Part shown: piece after piece, positions 31,533 to 39,893 of the stretch
Layout: each line of letters starts with the position of its first letter
Numbering within the stretch: the stretch's first letter is position 1
DNA from: CAVUEG01 sp963740525
Lineage (GTDB): Bacteria > Actinomycetota > Actinomycetes > Propionibacteriales > Nocardioidaceae
NCBI GenBank assembly: GCA_963740525.1
Contig: CAVUEG010000011.1
Location: 62,001 to 126,000 of the forward strand
Reading direction: 5' to 3'
Length of the DNA: 64,000 nt
Position numbers and translations under genes: made by a program
Notes under the pieces: generated by a model
Databases searched by the model: none
The model's input: the letters and a program-made list of their open reading frames with translations, nothing else
Told to the model about the DNA's origin: nothing

Positions 31533-32165
31533 TCACAACGAGAGATCGGTCCCGCGCAGGGTCTTCACCGCGGCCGGGTCGCCGGTCAGCTCGACCCGCG
31601 ACTGGCGCTTGCGGCCGTAGACGAAGAGTGCGATCTCGCTGGGCATGCCCTTGATCGTGACCATCGGCTCGCCGGAGGCGAGTACGGCGGACCCAGGGCG
31701 GTCGGTGCGCTCGATGCTCACGCCCACCTCGGCGCCCCGGGTGAGGGTCTTGCCGAAGACCGAGATCGTCTTCCACAGCGCGGACTCCTCCCGCGGCTCC
31801 AGCACTCGCGGCTCCCACCCGGACTGCGCCCGACGGATGTCCTCATGGTGGATGAAGAACTCCAGGGTGTTGAAGCGCTTGTCGATCGCGGTCCAGGTCA
31901 TCGGGGAGTAGAACGGCGCTCCCTTGCGGAGGCGCTCGACCAGCATGGGGAAGTCCTGCTTCGCGGTCCGACGGCTCGCCCACTCGGTCATCGGGGCGAG
32001 CGGGGGCACCACCAGGCCTGCGGCAGCGGGGTGTCCCTCGCGGACCACCATGTGCGCGACGAGGTCCTTCACGGTCCAGTCGCCTGACAGCGTGGGTTCG
32101 GCCTCACCGACCTGGAGCGCGGTGTCGCAGAGCCTGGCCCTCTCGGCCGCAGCGAAGGTTGTCAT
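31533..32165 (-). CDS. TIGR03085-type (DinB/MDMPI superfamily) protein
   Basis: The 210-residue protein resembles actinobacterial TIGR03085 proteins of the DinB / mycothiol-dependent maleylpyruvate isomerase superfamily, with MTTFAAAERARLCDTAL, DWTVKDLVAHMVVREGHP and FIHHEDIRRAQSGW. The spaced histidines in LVAHMV and FIHHED are likely metal ligands. The activity is unknown; mycothiol-linked detoxification is a family-level guess. It starts at ATG 32165, with TATGCT 6 bases upstream, and is divergent from an ABC exporter. Confidence 0.75.
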   Translation of the reverse strand: MTTFAAAERARLCDTALQVGEAEPTLSGDWTVKDLVAHMVVREGHPAAAGLVVPPLAPMTEWASRRTAKQDFPMLVERLRKGAPFYSPMTWTAIDKRFNTLEFFIHHEDIRRAQSGWEPRVLEPREESALWKTISVFGKTLTRGAEVGVSIERTDRPGSAVLASGEPMVTIKGMPSEIALFVYGRKRQSRVELTGDPAAVKTLRGTDLSL

Positions 32166-32171
32166 GGCGCG

Positions 32172-32181
32172 AGCATAGGCT
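32172..32181. promoter_or_regulatory. overlapping divergent -10 boxes between the TIGR03085 gene and the ABC exporter
   Basis: The ten bases AGCATAGGCT read as TATGCT on the minus strand (32177-32172), placed 6 bases before the minus-strand ATG. On the plus strand they read as TAGGCT (32176-32181), just before the ABC gene. The two boxes share the central TA, so only one polymerase could use the site at a time. Confidence 0.5.
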
Positions 32182-32192
32182 GCCTGCTGCAG

Positions 32193-34028
32193 GTGACCAT
32201 GAGGGTGAGGGGTGCGGTGAGCATCGGTACGACGGGCAGGCCGCGGGCCTCGACCCTCCGAGACGGCTTCGCCGTCCTGGGTGTGGCGATCCGGCGCGAG
32301 CCGTGGATCTTCACCGCGTCGACGGTGGGCAGCCTGCTGTTCGGCGCGCTCACCGTCGCCGATGCCTGGGTCCTCGGGTGGGCGACCGACCACGTGGTGG
32401 TGCCCGCCTTCCGCACCGGCGAGGTGGGTGCCGGGGGAGTGATAGCCGTCTTCGCGCTCTTCGTCGCCGTCGCGATCCTCCGCGCGGTCGGGATCATCGC
32501 CCGCCGCCTGGGTGCCGGCGTGATGCTCTACCGGATGGAGGCGCACTACCGTCGCGCCGTCACCCGGCAGTACCTCCGACTCCCGATGGCCTGGCACCAC
32601 CGCCACCCCACCGGCCAGCTCCTCTCCAACGCGAACTCCGACGTCGAGGCCGCCTGGTCGCCGATCGCTCCGCTGCCCATGGCCGTCGGGGTGATCGCGA
32701 TGATGGTCATCGCCGTGGTTCAGATGCTGGCGACCGACGTGGTGATGAGCATCGTCGGGCTGATGGTGTTCCCCGCGGTCATCCTCACCAACCTCGTCTA
32801 CCAGCGCCTCTCGTCGCCCCTGATGCGGCGGGCACAGGCCCTGCGGGCCAGCGTGGCCGAGGTGGCCCACGAGTCGTTCGACGGCGCGCTCGTCGTGAAG
32901 ACACTGGGCCGCGAGCGCGAGGAGACCGCCCGGTTCGCGCACGAGGTCGAGGCGCTGCGCGAGGTGAACATCAAGGCCGGCCGGATCCAGGCGGCGTTCG
33001 ACCCGGTCATGGAGGAGCTGCCCAACCTGGGCGTCCTCGCGGTGCTGGCCGTCGGCGTGTGGCAGGTCCTGCACGAGCGGGCCGGCGTGGGCGACGTGGT
33101 CACGATCGCCTACCTGCTGGTCATGGTCTCGTTCCCGATCCGGGCGATCGGGTGGCTGCTCGGCAACCTCCCGCGCAGCGTCGTCGGCTTCGACCGGGTC
33201 AGCGCGGTGCTCGCCGAGACCGGCGAGATGGCGTTCGGCGAGGCCAGGATTCCCAGCTCCGCAGGCGGCCTCCGGGTCGACGTACGACATCTCGGGTTCG
33301 CCTACGAGTCAGGCCCACGGGTGTTGGACGACGTGACCTTCCAGGTAGAGCCCGGCACGACCGTGGCGGTCGTCGGCGCCACGGCGTCCGGCAAGAGCAC
33401 CCTGACCACGCTGCTCACGCGGCTCGTGGACCCGGCCTCCGGCGAGATCCGGTACGACGACGTGCCCGTGGCCGACCTGGCGCAGGGAGCCCTTGCCGAG
33501 CAGGTGTCCCTGGTGCCGCAGCAGGCGTTCCTCTTCGACGACTCCGTCCGCGCCAACATCACGCTCGGGCTGGACGTTCCCGACGACGAGGTGTGGGCCG
33601 CCCTCCGCACGGCTCAGGCCGACGGGTTCGTGGCCGCGCTGGACGGCGGGCTCGACGCCCATCTCGGCGAACGCGGGACCACCCTCTCCGGCGGCCAGCG
33701 GCAGCGGCTCTCGCTGGCCCGCGCCCTGGTCCGGCGACCTCGGCTGCTGATCCTCGACGACGCCACCTCGGCAGTCGACCCGGAGGTCGAGGCCAGGATC
33801 CTGGCGGCGCTGCGCGGCACCGCGGCCGGTGACGACGCCACGCTGGTGGTGGTCGCCTACCGCAAGGCCACGATCGCCCTGGCCGACGTCGTGCTGCACC
33901 TGCGGGACGGCAGGATCGCCGACCGCGGCACCCACGAGGAGCTGCTCGCCCGCAACCCCGACTACGCCGACCTGGTCAACGCCTACGAGGTCGAGCACCC
34001 GGTCGTCGACGAGGAGGTCTCACCGTGA
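32193..34028 (+). CDS. ABC exporter half-transporter with degenerate ATP site (first subunit)
   Basis: The protein has an N-terminal six-helix type IV exporter domain and a C-terminal nucleotide-binding domain. Walker A is GATASGKST (about residue 395) and the signature LSGGQRQRL is intact. Walker B reads LLILDDATSAVD, with Asp where the catalytic Glu normally sits, and the switch histidine is Tyr (VVAYRKAT). This subunit therefore contributes a degenerate site and must pair with another, clearly the next gene, to which it is joined by a GTGA overlap. The substrate is unknown. Starts at GTG 32193, ATG 32199 or GTG 32217 are all possible. Confidence 0.9.
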   Translation: MTMRVRGAVSIGTTGRPRASTLRDGFAVLGVAIRREPWIFTASTVGSLLFGALTVADAWVLGWATDHVVVPAFRTGEVGAGGVIAVFALFVAVAILRAVGIIARRLGAGVMLYRMEAHYRRAVTRQYLRLPMAWHHRHPTGQLLSNANSDVEAAWSPIAPLPMAVGVIAMMVIAVVQMLATDVVMSIVGLMVFPAVILTNLVYQRLSSPLMRRAQALRASVAEVAHESFDGALVVKTLGREREETARFAHEVEALREVNIKAGRIQAAFDPVMEELPNLGVLAVLAVGVWQVLHERAGVGDVVTIAYLLVMVSFPIRAIGWLLGNLPRSVVGFDRVSAVLAETGEMAFGEARIPSSAGGLRVDVRHLGFAYESGPRVLDDVTFQVEPGTTVAVVGATASGKSTLTTLLTRLVDPASGEIRYDDVPVADLAQGALAEQVSLVPQQAFLFDDSVRANITLGLDVPDDEVWAALRTAQADGFVAALDGGLDAHLGERGTTLSGGQRQRLSLARALVRRPRLLILDDATSAVDPEVEARILAALRGTAAGDDATLVVVAYRKATIALADVVLHLRDGRIADRGTHEELLARNPDYADLVNAYEVEHPVVDEEVSP

Positions 34029-35806
34029 GCACCACGATGGTCTCCGGCGAGCAGGCATCGGCCTGGCAGACGCTGCGCCGTGGGGTCGAGCTGTCGCCGG
34101 AGCTCAAGGAGGGCTTCCGGTTGACCCTGTTCTTCACCGTGCTCGCGTCCCTGGGGCGGGTGGTGATCCCGGTCGCCGTGCAGCAGACGCTGGACCGGGG
34201 ACTGGGCACCTCGCGCGGTCCCGACCTTTCCTTCGTGACCTGGATGGCCCTTCTCGCCGCGGCCTCGATCGCGGTCACCGCCACCTCGTCGTACTTCATG
34301 ACCTCGCGCCTGGTCACCGCCACCGAGCGCGGACTCGCCACCCTTCGCACCAAGGCGTTCCGGCACGTGCACGACCTGTCGGTGCTCACGCAGAACACCG
34401 AACGTCGCGGCGCCCTGGTCTCCCGGGTGACCGGGGACGTCGACCAGGTCTCCCGCTTCCTGGTCTTCGGCGGGATGCTCGCGATCATCAGCGTGGGCCA
34501 GGTGCTGGTCGCCACGGTGATCATGCTGGTCTACAACTGGCAGCTCACGGTGGTCGTGTGGCTCTGCTTCGCCCCGCTCTTCGCGTCCCTGCGCTACTTC
34601 CAGCAGCGGCTCTCGGAGTCGTACGCCAAGGTCCGCCGCCACATGGGCAGCATGCTGTCGGCGATCTCCGAGCCGGTCGTCGGTGCCGCGGTGGTGAGGT
34701 CGAACGCGATCGAGGGGCGGACCCAGCAGCGGATCGACGACGCGATCGACGACTACAAGCGTGCCAGCACCAAGGCCCAGGCCACGACCGCGATCACGTT
34801 CTCGCTGGGCGGAGTCTCGGCAGGGTTGGCCAACGCAGGGGTGATCGGCTTCGGGGTCTGGCTGGGGGTGGGCGGCCACATCACGGCGGGGGAGATCCTG
34901 GCCTTCGCGTTCCTGGTCACGCTCTTCGTCGGGCCGGTGCAGATGGGCACCCAGGTGCTCACCGACGCGCAGAACGCGGTGGCCAGCTGGCGGCGCGTGA
35001 TCGGCATCCTGGACACGCCTGCCGACGTGGTCGACATCGGCGCCGCGGGAACCGCGCTTCCGCACGGCCCGGTGGACGTCGAGTTCCGCCAGGTGGGCTA
35101 CGCCTACCCCGACAGCCGCCCGGTGCTCCACGACGTGTCGGTGACCATCGCCGCAGGGACGCGGCTGGCGGTCGTCGGCGAGACCGGCTCCGGCAAGACC
35201 ACCTTCGCCAAGCTGCTGACCCGGTTGATGGACCCGACCACCGGGACGATCCTCCTCGACGGCGTCGACCTGCGTGAGGTGCCGTTCTCCTCCTTGCGCC
35301 AGCGGGTGGTGATGGTCCCGCAGGAGGGGTTCCTCTTCGACTCGACCCTGGCCTCGAACGTGCGCTACGGACGGATCGACGCGAGCGACGACGACATCCA
35401 GCAGGCGGTGACCGAGCTCGGGCTCTCCGACTGGCTGACCACCCTCCCGCGCGGGATCGAGACCCCCGTCGGTCAGCGTGGCGAGTCGTTGTCGGCCGGG
35501 GAACGGCAGCTGGTCGCGCTGGTGCGGGCGCACCTCGCCGATCCGGACCTGCTGGTCCTCGACGAGGCCACCAGTGCCGTGGACCCGTCGCTCGAGATGC
35601 GGATCGGGCGCGCCCTCGACCGGCTGATGAGCGGGCGTACGGCGGTCACGATCGCGCACCGGCTCTCGACGGCCGAGAAGGCCGACGAGGTGCTCGTCGT
35701 GGACCAGGGCAGGATCGTGCAGCGAGGTCCGCATGCGGCGCTGGTCGCCGAGGGCGGCGTCTACGGCCGGTTGCACGCCTCATGGGTGGCCCAGCAGTCG
35801 CACTGA
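34025..35806 (+). CDS. ABC exporter half-transporter, catalytic partner (second subunit)
   Basis: This 593-residue exporter subunit has six membrane helices and a complete nucleotide-binding domain: Walker A GETGSGKTT (about residue 385), Walker B LLVLDEATSAVD with the catalytic Glu, and the switch histidine in TIAHRLST. Its signature loop is LSAGERQLV, slightly altered. That loop would complete the degenerate site of its partner, so both halves of that site have diverged, as in asymmetric exporters such as TM287/288. The GTG start overlaps the upstream stop. hisI follows 37 bases later. Confidence 0.93.
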   Translation: MSTTMVSGEQASAWQTLRRGVELSPELKEGFRLTLFFTVLASLGRVVIPVAVQQTLDRGLGTSRGPDLSFVTWMALLAAASIAVTATSSYFMTSRLVTATERGLATLRTKAFRHVHDLSVLTQNTERRGALVSRVTGDVDQVSRFLVFGGMLAIISVGQVLVATVIMLVYNWQLTVVVWLCFAPLFASLRYFQQRLSESYAKVRRHMGSMLSAISEPVVGAAVVRSNAIEGRTQQRIDDAIDDYKRASTKAQATTAITFSLGGVSAGLANAGVIGFGVWLGVGGHITAGEILAFAFLVTLFVGPVQMGTQVLTDAQNAVASWRRVIGILDTPADVVDIGAAGTALPHGPVDVEFRQVGYAYPDSRPVLHDVSVTIAAGTRLAVVGETGSGKTTFAKLLTRLMDPTTGTILLDGVDLREVPFSSLRQRVVMVPQEGFLFDSTLASNVRYGRIDASDDDIQQAVTELGLSDWLTTLPRGIETPVGQRGESLSAGERQLVALVRAHLADPDLLVLDEATSAVDPSLEMRIGRALDRLMSGRTAVTIAHRLSTAEKADEVLVVDQGRIVQRGPHAALVAEGGVYGRLHASWVAQQSH

Positions 35807-35843
35807 GCGACGTGGTCGGCCGAGCGGCTGGGATACTCGTGAC

Positions 35844-36203
35844 GTGACCTCCCTCGATCCCGACATCGCCGCTCGTCTGCGGCGCAACGACGCCGGCCTG
35901 GTCCCCGCGGTGGTTCAGCAGCAGGACACGGGCGAGGTGCTGATGCTCGGCTGGATGGACGACGAGGCGCTGCACCGCACGCTGAGCACCGGCCGGGCGA
36001 CGTACTGGAGCAGGTCGAGGCAGGAGTACTGGGTCAAGGGGGAGACCTCGGGCAACCGACAGTGGGTCAAGGCGGTACGTCTCGACTGCGACGGCGACAC
36101 CCTCCTCGTGACCGTCGACCAGGAGGGGCCGGCCTGCCACACGGGGGACCGGACCTGCTTCGACTCAGGGCTGCTCGGACCTGCCGGGGACCTCGATGGC
36201 TGA
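35844..36203 (+). CDS. hisI: phosphoribosyl-AMP cyclohydrolase HisI
   Basis: HisI opens the adenine ring of phosphoribosyl-AMP, the third step of histidine synthesis. The 119-residue single-domain protein has the zinc/magnesium motifs RLDCDGDTLLV and QEGPACHTGDRTCF, and WSRSRQEYWVKGETSGN. It is separate from HisE, as usual in actinobacteria. The GTG start at 35844 is preceded by GATACT 6 bases upstream, suggesting a leaderless transcript. Its end overlaps the next gene by 8 bases. Confidence 0.96.
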   Translation: MTSLDPDIAARLRRNDAGLVPAVVQQQDTGEVLMLGWMDDEALHRTLSTGRATYWSRSRQEYWVKGETSGNRQWVKAVRLDCDGDTLLVTVDQEGPACHTGDRTCFDSGLLGPAGDLDG

Positions 36204-36771
36204 GCGGCGCGGCTTCTGGCCGGTCGTCGCGGTGGGCGTCGCGTCTGCCGCTCTCGCGGCGGTGGGGAGCTCGCGCGGCTGGGCGACCTCGAGCGGCTCG
36301 GCGGCGGGCCTGAAGATGCACGAGACGGTGAGCGGGTCGAGCGCCGTACCCCTGACCGCTGCGCTGAGCCTGCTCGTGCTCGCGTCGTGGGGTGCCCTGC
36401 TGGTCACGCGCGGCCGGACCCGACGGTGGCTGGCGTTGGTCGGGCTGGTCGCGGCCACCGGCGCGCTGCTCTCCCTGGCGCTCGGTGCCGGTGACGCCCG
36501 CCAGGCTGCCGAGCGACTGGTTCTGGGAAGTCCCGGGGCCGGGGACCTCACCACCCGGCTCACGGCCTGGTACTACCTGACCGGGCTGGCCCTGGTGTCC
36601 GGCATCGTCACCCTCGCCCTGGCCGCGGTCCGCTCGCCGTCCTGGCCAGCGATGGGATCCCGGTACGACGCACCGGGCACGCGGACGTCGGGCTCCCAGG
36701 CCCTGAGATCCGAGGAGGCCGACGAGGACATGTGGCGGGCGCTGGACCAAGGCCATGACCCGACCCGCTGA
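36196..36771 (+). CDS. Trp biosynthesis-associated membrane protein (TIGR02234 type)
   Basis: The 191-residue protein has four hydrophobic segments, a pair of which flanks an extracytoplasmic region with GWATSSGSAAGLK, and a polar acidic C-terminal tail. Length, topology and location between hisI and trpC match the actinobacterial Trp-associated membrane protein family. Its function is not known. In many relatives trpE sits between hisI and this gene; here hisI overlaps it directly. Confidence 0.8.
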   Translation: MAERRGFWPVVAVGVASAALAAVGSSRGWATSSGSAAGLKMHETVSGSSAVPLTAALSLLVLASWGALLVTRGRTRRWLALVGLVAATGALLSLALGAGDARQAAERLVLGSPGAGDLTTRLTAWYYLTGLALVSGIVTLALAAVRSPSWPAMGSRYDAPGTRTSGSQALRSEEADEDMWRALDQGHDPTR

Positions 36772-36827
36772 CCCGTTCACTAGACTGTGCCCGCAGCGCC
36801 CGCGCACCCGTCGAGGAGTTCACCTAC

Positions 36828-37025
36828 ATGTCTGACAACCACGGCAACACGCCTGCGGCCTGGACCGCGGTCTTCGTCTCTCTCGTGGGTTTCACGCTCG
36901 CCGCGATCGGTGTGATCTACCTGGCCTGGCCTCTGTTCTGGGCAGGTGTCGTGCTCGTGCCGGTCGCCGTGATCGCCGGCGTGGTCGTCGGCAGGCTGGG
37001 CATCGGCGCCCCCTCCGACCACTGA
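36828..37025 (+). CDS. HGxxPAAW motif membrane protein
   Basis: This 65-residue protein carries the family motif HGNTPAAW near its N-terminus and two membrane segments. It belongs to the small actinobacterial HGxxPAAW group, found next to trp genes. The function is unknown. The ATG follows a weak ribosome site (GAGGAG). trpC begins 71 bases downstream. Confidence 0.85.
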   Translation: MSDNHGNTPAAWTAVFVSLVGFTLAAIGVIYLAWPLFWAGVVLVPVAVIAGVVVGRLGIGAPSDH

Positions 37026-37096
37026 GCTTCCACCTCATCTCCCGCGCAGCAGCGGCGCCCGGGATGTGAGCACAGGTCGTACTCCGAAAGGGAGTC

Positions 37097-37879
37097 ATGT
37101 CGGTACTCGACTCGATCATCGACGGGGTCCGTCTCGACCTCGCCGAGCGGCAGGCTGCCCAGCCGATGTCGGCCCTGGAGTCGGCCGTCTCCTCCCTACC
37201 GGCACCCCTCGACCCGATGCCGGACTTCCGGTCCGGTCCCGTGAGCGTGATCGCCGAGGTCAAGCGGTCCAGCCCGAGCAAGGGTGCGCTGGCCGACATC
37301 GCGGACCCGGCGGCGCTGGCCCTGGACTACGAGGCGGGCGGTGCATCGGCGATCAGCGTGCTCACCGAGGGCCGCAGGTTCGGCGGAAGCCTTGAGGACC
37401 TGCGCGCCGTACGAGCCGCGGTCGAGATCCCTGTGCTGCGCAAGGACTTCATCGTCACCGACTACCAGCTCTGGGAGGCACGGGCCGCCGGGGCCGACCT
37501 GGCCCTGCTGATCGTCGCGGCTCTGGCGCAGCCCGACCTCGTCCGGCTGCACACGTTGGCCCGCACGCTGGGACTCACCCCGCTGGTCGAGGTGCACGAT
37601 GCGGAGGAGGTCGAGCGGGCGCTCGATGCCGGGGCCGACCTGGTGGGGGTCAACTCCCGCAACCTCAAGACCCTCGATGTCGACCCGGACACGTTCGGGC
37701 GGCTCTCGGGCCGGATCCCCGAGGGCGTGGTCCGGGTCGCCGAGTCCGGGATCCGCAACCCGGAGGACGTACGCCGCTTCGTCGGTGAGGGCGCCCACGT
37801 GGTGCTCGTCGGTGAGGCCCTGGTGACCACCGGGGACCCACGCGGCGCGATCGCCGCGATGCGAGGAGGAGCGGCATGA
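37097..37879 (+). CDS. trpC: indole-3-glycerol-phosphate synthase TrpC
   Basis: TrpC closes the indole ring from carboxyphenylamino-deoxyribulose phosphate. The 260-residue TIM barrel has the substrate lysine in EVKRSSPSKG, the catalytic lysine in VLRKDFIVTDYQL, and GVNSRNLKTL. No TrpF domain is fused, consistent with PriA providing that step. An AAAGGGAG site precedes ATG 37097, and the end overlaps trpB in ATGA. Confidence 0.97.
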   Translation: MSVLDSIIDGVRLDLAERQAAQPMSALESAVSSLPAPLDPMPDFRSGPVSVIAEVKRSSPSKGALADIADPAALALDYEAGGASAISVLTEGRRFGGSLEDLRAVRAAVEIPVLRKDFIVTDYQLWEARAAGADLALLIVAALAQPDLVRLHTLARTLGLTPLVEVHDAEEVERALDAGADLVGVNSRNLKTLDVDPDTFGRLSGRIPEGVVRVAESGIRNPEDVRRFVGEGAHVVLVGEALVTTGDPRGAIAAMRGGAA

Positions 37880-39096
37880 GCACGCACACGGAGGAGGACG
37901 GCCGCTTCGGCCGCTTCGGCGGGCGGATGATGCCTGAGGCGCTGATGGCGGCCCTCGACGAGCTGACCGAGGCCTGGCAGGACGCCATGGCGGACCCGGA
38001 GTTCACCGGGGAGTTCGAGAGGATGCTGCGTGAGTACGCGGGCACTCCGAGCCTGCTCTACGACGCCACGAAGCTGTCCGAGGTCGCCGGGGCGCGGATC
38101 CTGCTCAAGCGCGAGGACCTCAACCACACGGGTGCGCACAAGATCCGCAACGTGCTCGGCCAGGCGCTGCTGACCAAGCGGATGGGCAAGACCCGGGTGA
38201 TCGCCGAGACCGGCGCCGGTCAGCACGGAGTCGCCGCGGCGACGGCGGCGGCGTACCTCGGTCTTGACTGCGTGGTCTACATGGGCGAGGTCGACACCCA
38301 GCGCCAGGCGCTCAACGTCGCCCGGATGCACCTGCTCGGGGCCGAGGTGGTGGCGGTCAAGTCCGGTTCCCGAACCCTCAAGGACGCCATCAACGAGGCG
38401 ATCCGCGACTGGGTCGCGAGCGTCGACCACACGGCGTACCTGTTCGGCACCGCAGCCGGACCGCACCCGTTCCCGTCGATGGTGCGGGACTTCTGCCGGG
38501 GCATCGGGGACGAGGCGCGTGCGCAGTGCCTCGAGCTCACCGGACGACTGCCCGACTCCGCCGTGGCCTGTGTGGGCGGCGGCTCCAACGCGATCGGGCT
38601 GTTCGCCGGCTTCCTCGACGACGCCGACGTGCAGCTGGTCGGCTGCGAGGCGGCCGGCGACGGCGTCGACACGATGCGGCATGCCGCGACGATCTACGCC
38701 CGCGAGTTCGGGGTGCTGCACGGTGCCCGGACGTTCGTCCTCCAGGACGAGGACGGACAGACCAAGGAGTCGCACTCCATCTCCGCCGGCCTGGACTACC
38801 CGGGGGTCGGGCCGCAGCACGCGCACCTGGCCGAGTCGGGCCGCGCGTCGTACCGGCCGGTCACCGACGCCGAGGCGATGGACGCGTTCGCGCTGTTGTC
38901 GCGCACCGAGGGGATCATCCCCGCCATCGAGTCGGCGCACGCGGTCGCCGGTGCCATGCAGCTGGCCGCGGAGCAGCCGGGATCGACGATCCTGGTCAAC
39001 CTCTCCGGACGCGGCGACAAGGACATGGGCACAGCCATCGAGTGGTTCGGTCTCGGCGAGACCCGGCCCGACGACGACGCGGGGGAGCCGGCATGA
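37876..39096 (+). CDS. trpB: tryptophan synthase beta chain TrpB
   Basis: TrpB condenses indole with serine using PLP. The 406-residue protein is the common TrpB1 type with LKREDLNHTGAHKIRN, whose lysine binds PLP, the GAGQHGVAAATAAAY and CVGGGSNAIGLF phosphate loops, and the late serine-site SGRGDKD. It is joined to trpC and trpA by ATGA overlaps, so the alpha and beta subunits are made together. Confidence 0.98.
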   Translation: MSTHTEEDGRFGRFGGRMMPEALMAALDELTEAWQDAMADPEFTGEFERMLREYAGTPSLLYDATKLSEVAGARILLKREDLNHTGAHKIRNVLGQALLTKRMGKTRVIAETGAGQHGVAAATAAAYLGLDCVVYMGEVDTQRQALNVARMHLLGAEVVAVKSGSRTLKDAINEAIRDWVASVDHTAYLFGTAAGPHPFPSMVRDFCRGIGDEARAQCLELTGRLPDSAVACVGGGSNAIGLFAGFLDDADVQLVGCEAAGDGVDTMRHAATIYAREFGVLHGARTFVLQDEDGQTKESHSISAGLDYPGVGPQHAHLAESGRASYRPVTDAEAMDAFALLSRTEGIIPAIESAHAVAGAMQLAAEQPGSTILVNLSGRGDKDMGTAIEWFGLGETRPDDDAGEPA

Positions 39097-39893
39097 CGAA
39101 CAGCACGGCGACTGCCTTCGCCACCACCCGGGCCGAGGGCCGGGCCGCGCTCGTCGGGTACCTCCCTGCGGGCTTCCCGACCGTGTCCGGCTCGGTGGAG
39201 GCGCTCCGGGTGATGGTCGAGGCCGGCTGCGACGTGATCGAGATCGGGCTGCCCTACAGCGACCCGGTGATGGACGGTCCCACCGTCCAGGCCGCCGCCC
39301 AGCAGGCGCTGGAGGGTGGCGTTCGCACGACGGACGTGCTGAGCACGGTCGAGGCGGTCGCCGCGACCGGGACACCCGTCGTCGTGATGACGTACTGGAA
39401 CCCCGTCGAGCGGTACGGCGTCGCCGCGTTCGCCCGCGACCTCGCCGCTGCAGGCGGAGCTGGGCTGATCACCCCCGACCTGGTGCCCGACGAGGCAGAC
39501 GACTGGATCGCCGCGGCCGACGCGCACGACCTGGACAAGGTCTTCCTCGTCGCCCCCTCGTCGACGGACCGCCGGCTGGCGATGACCACCGCTGCCTGTC
39601 GCGGCTTCGTCTACGCCACCGCGGTCATGGGTGTGACCGGGACCCGGACCACCACCAGCGCGCTGGCGGCCCCCCTGGTGGAGCGCGCCCACGGCGTCAC
39701 CGACCTGCCGGTCGCCGTCGGCCTGGGCGTCTCGGACGGCAACCAGGCGGCCGAGATCGCCTCCTACGCCGACGGTGTCATCGTGGGGTCGGCCTTCGTC
39801 CGGGTGCTGCTCGATGCGCCCGACGAGAAGGCCGGGCTCTCGGCGCTGGCCGATCTCACGCGCGACCTCGCCGACGGAGTCCGACGTGGCTGA
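39093..39893 (+). CDS. trpA: tryptophan synthase alpha chain TrpA
   Basis: TrpA cleaves indole-3-glycerol phosphate to indole and glyceraldehyde 3-phosphate and channels indole to TrpB. The 266-residue TIM barrel has EIGLPYSDPVMDGPTVQ, containing the catalytic Glu and Asp. VMGVTGTRT and GLGVSDGNQAAEI supply the phosphate site. The start ATG 39093 overlaps the trpB stop, and its own stop overlaps the following lipoprotein gene. Confidence 0.98.
   Translation: MTNSTATAFATTRAEGRAALVGYLPAGFPTVSGSVEALRVMVEAGCDVIEIGLPYSDPVMDGPTVQAAAQQALEGGVRTTDVLSTVEAVAATGTPVVVMTYWNPVERYGVAAFARDLAAAGGAGLITPDLVPDEADDWIAAADAHDLDKVFLVAPSSTDRRLAMTTAACRGFVYATAVMGVTGTRTTTSALAAPLVERAHGVTDLPVAVGLGVSDGNQAAEIASYADGVIVGSAFVRVLLDAPDEKAGLSALADLTRDLADGVRRG

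Noticed and set aside
37026..37096. Trp attenuator or leader peptide before trpC
   Set aside because: The 71-base gap has no run of Trp codons, no short ORF and no terminator-like hairpin.
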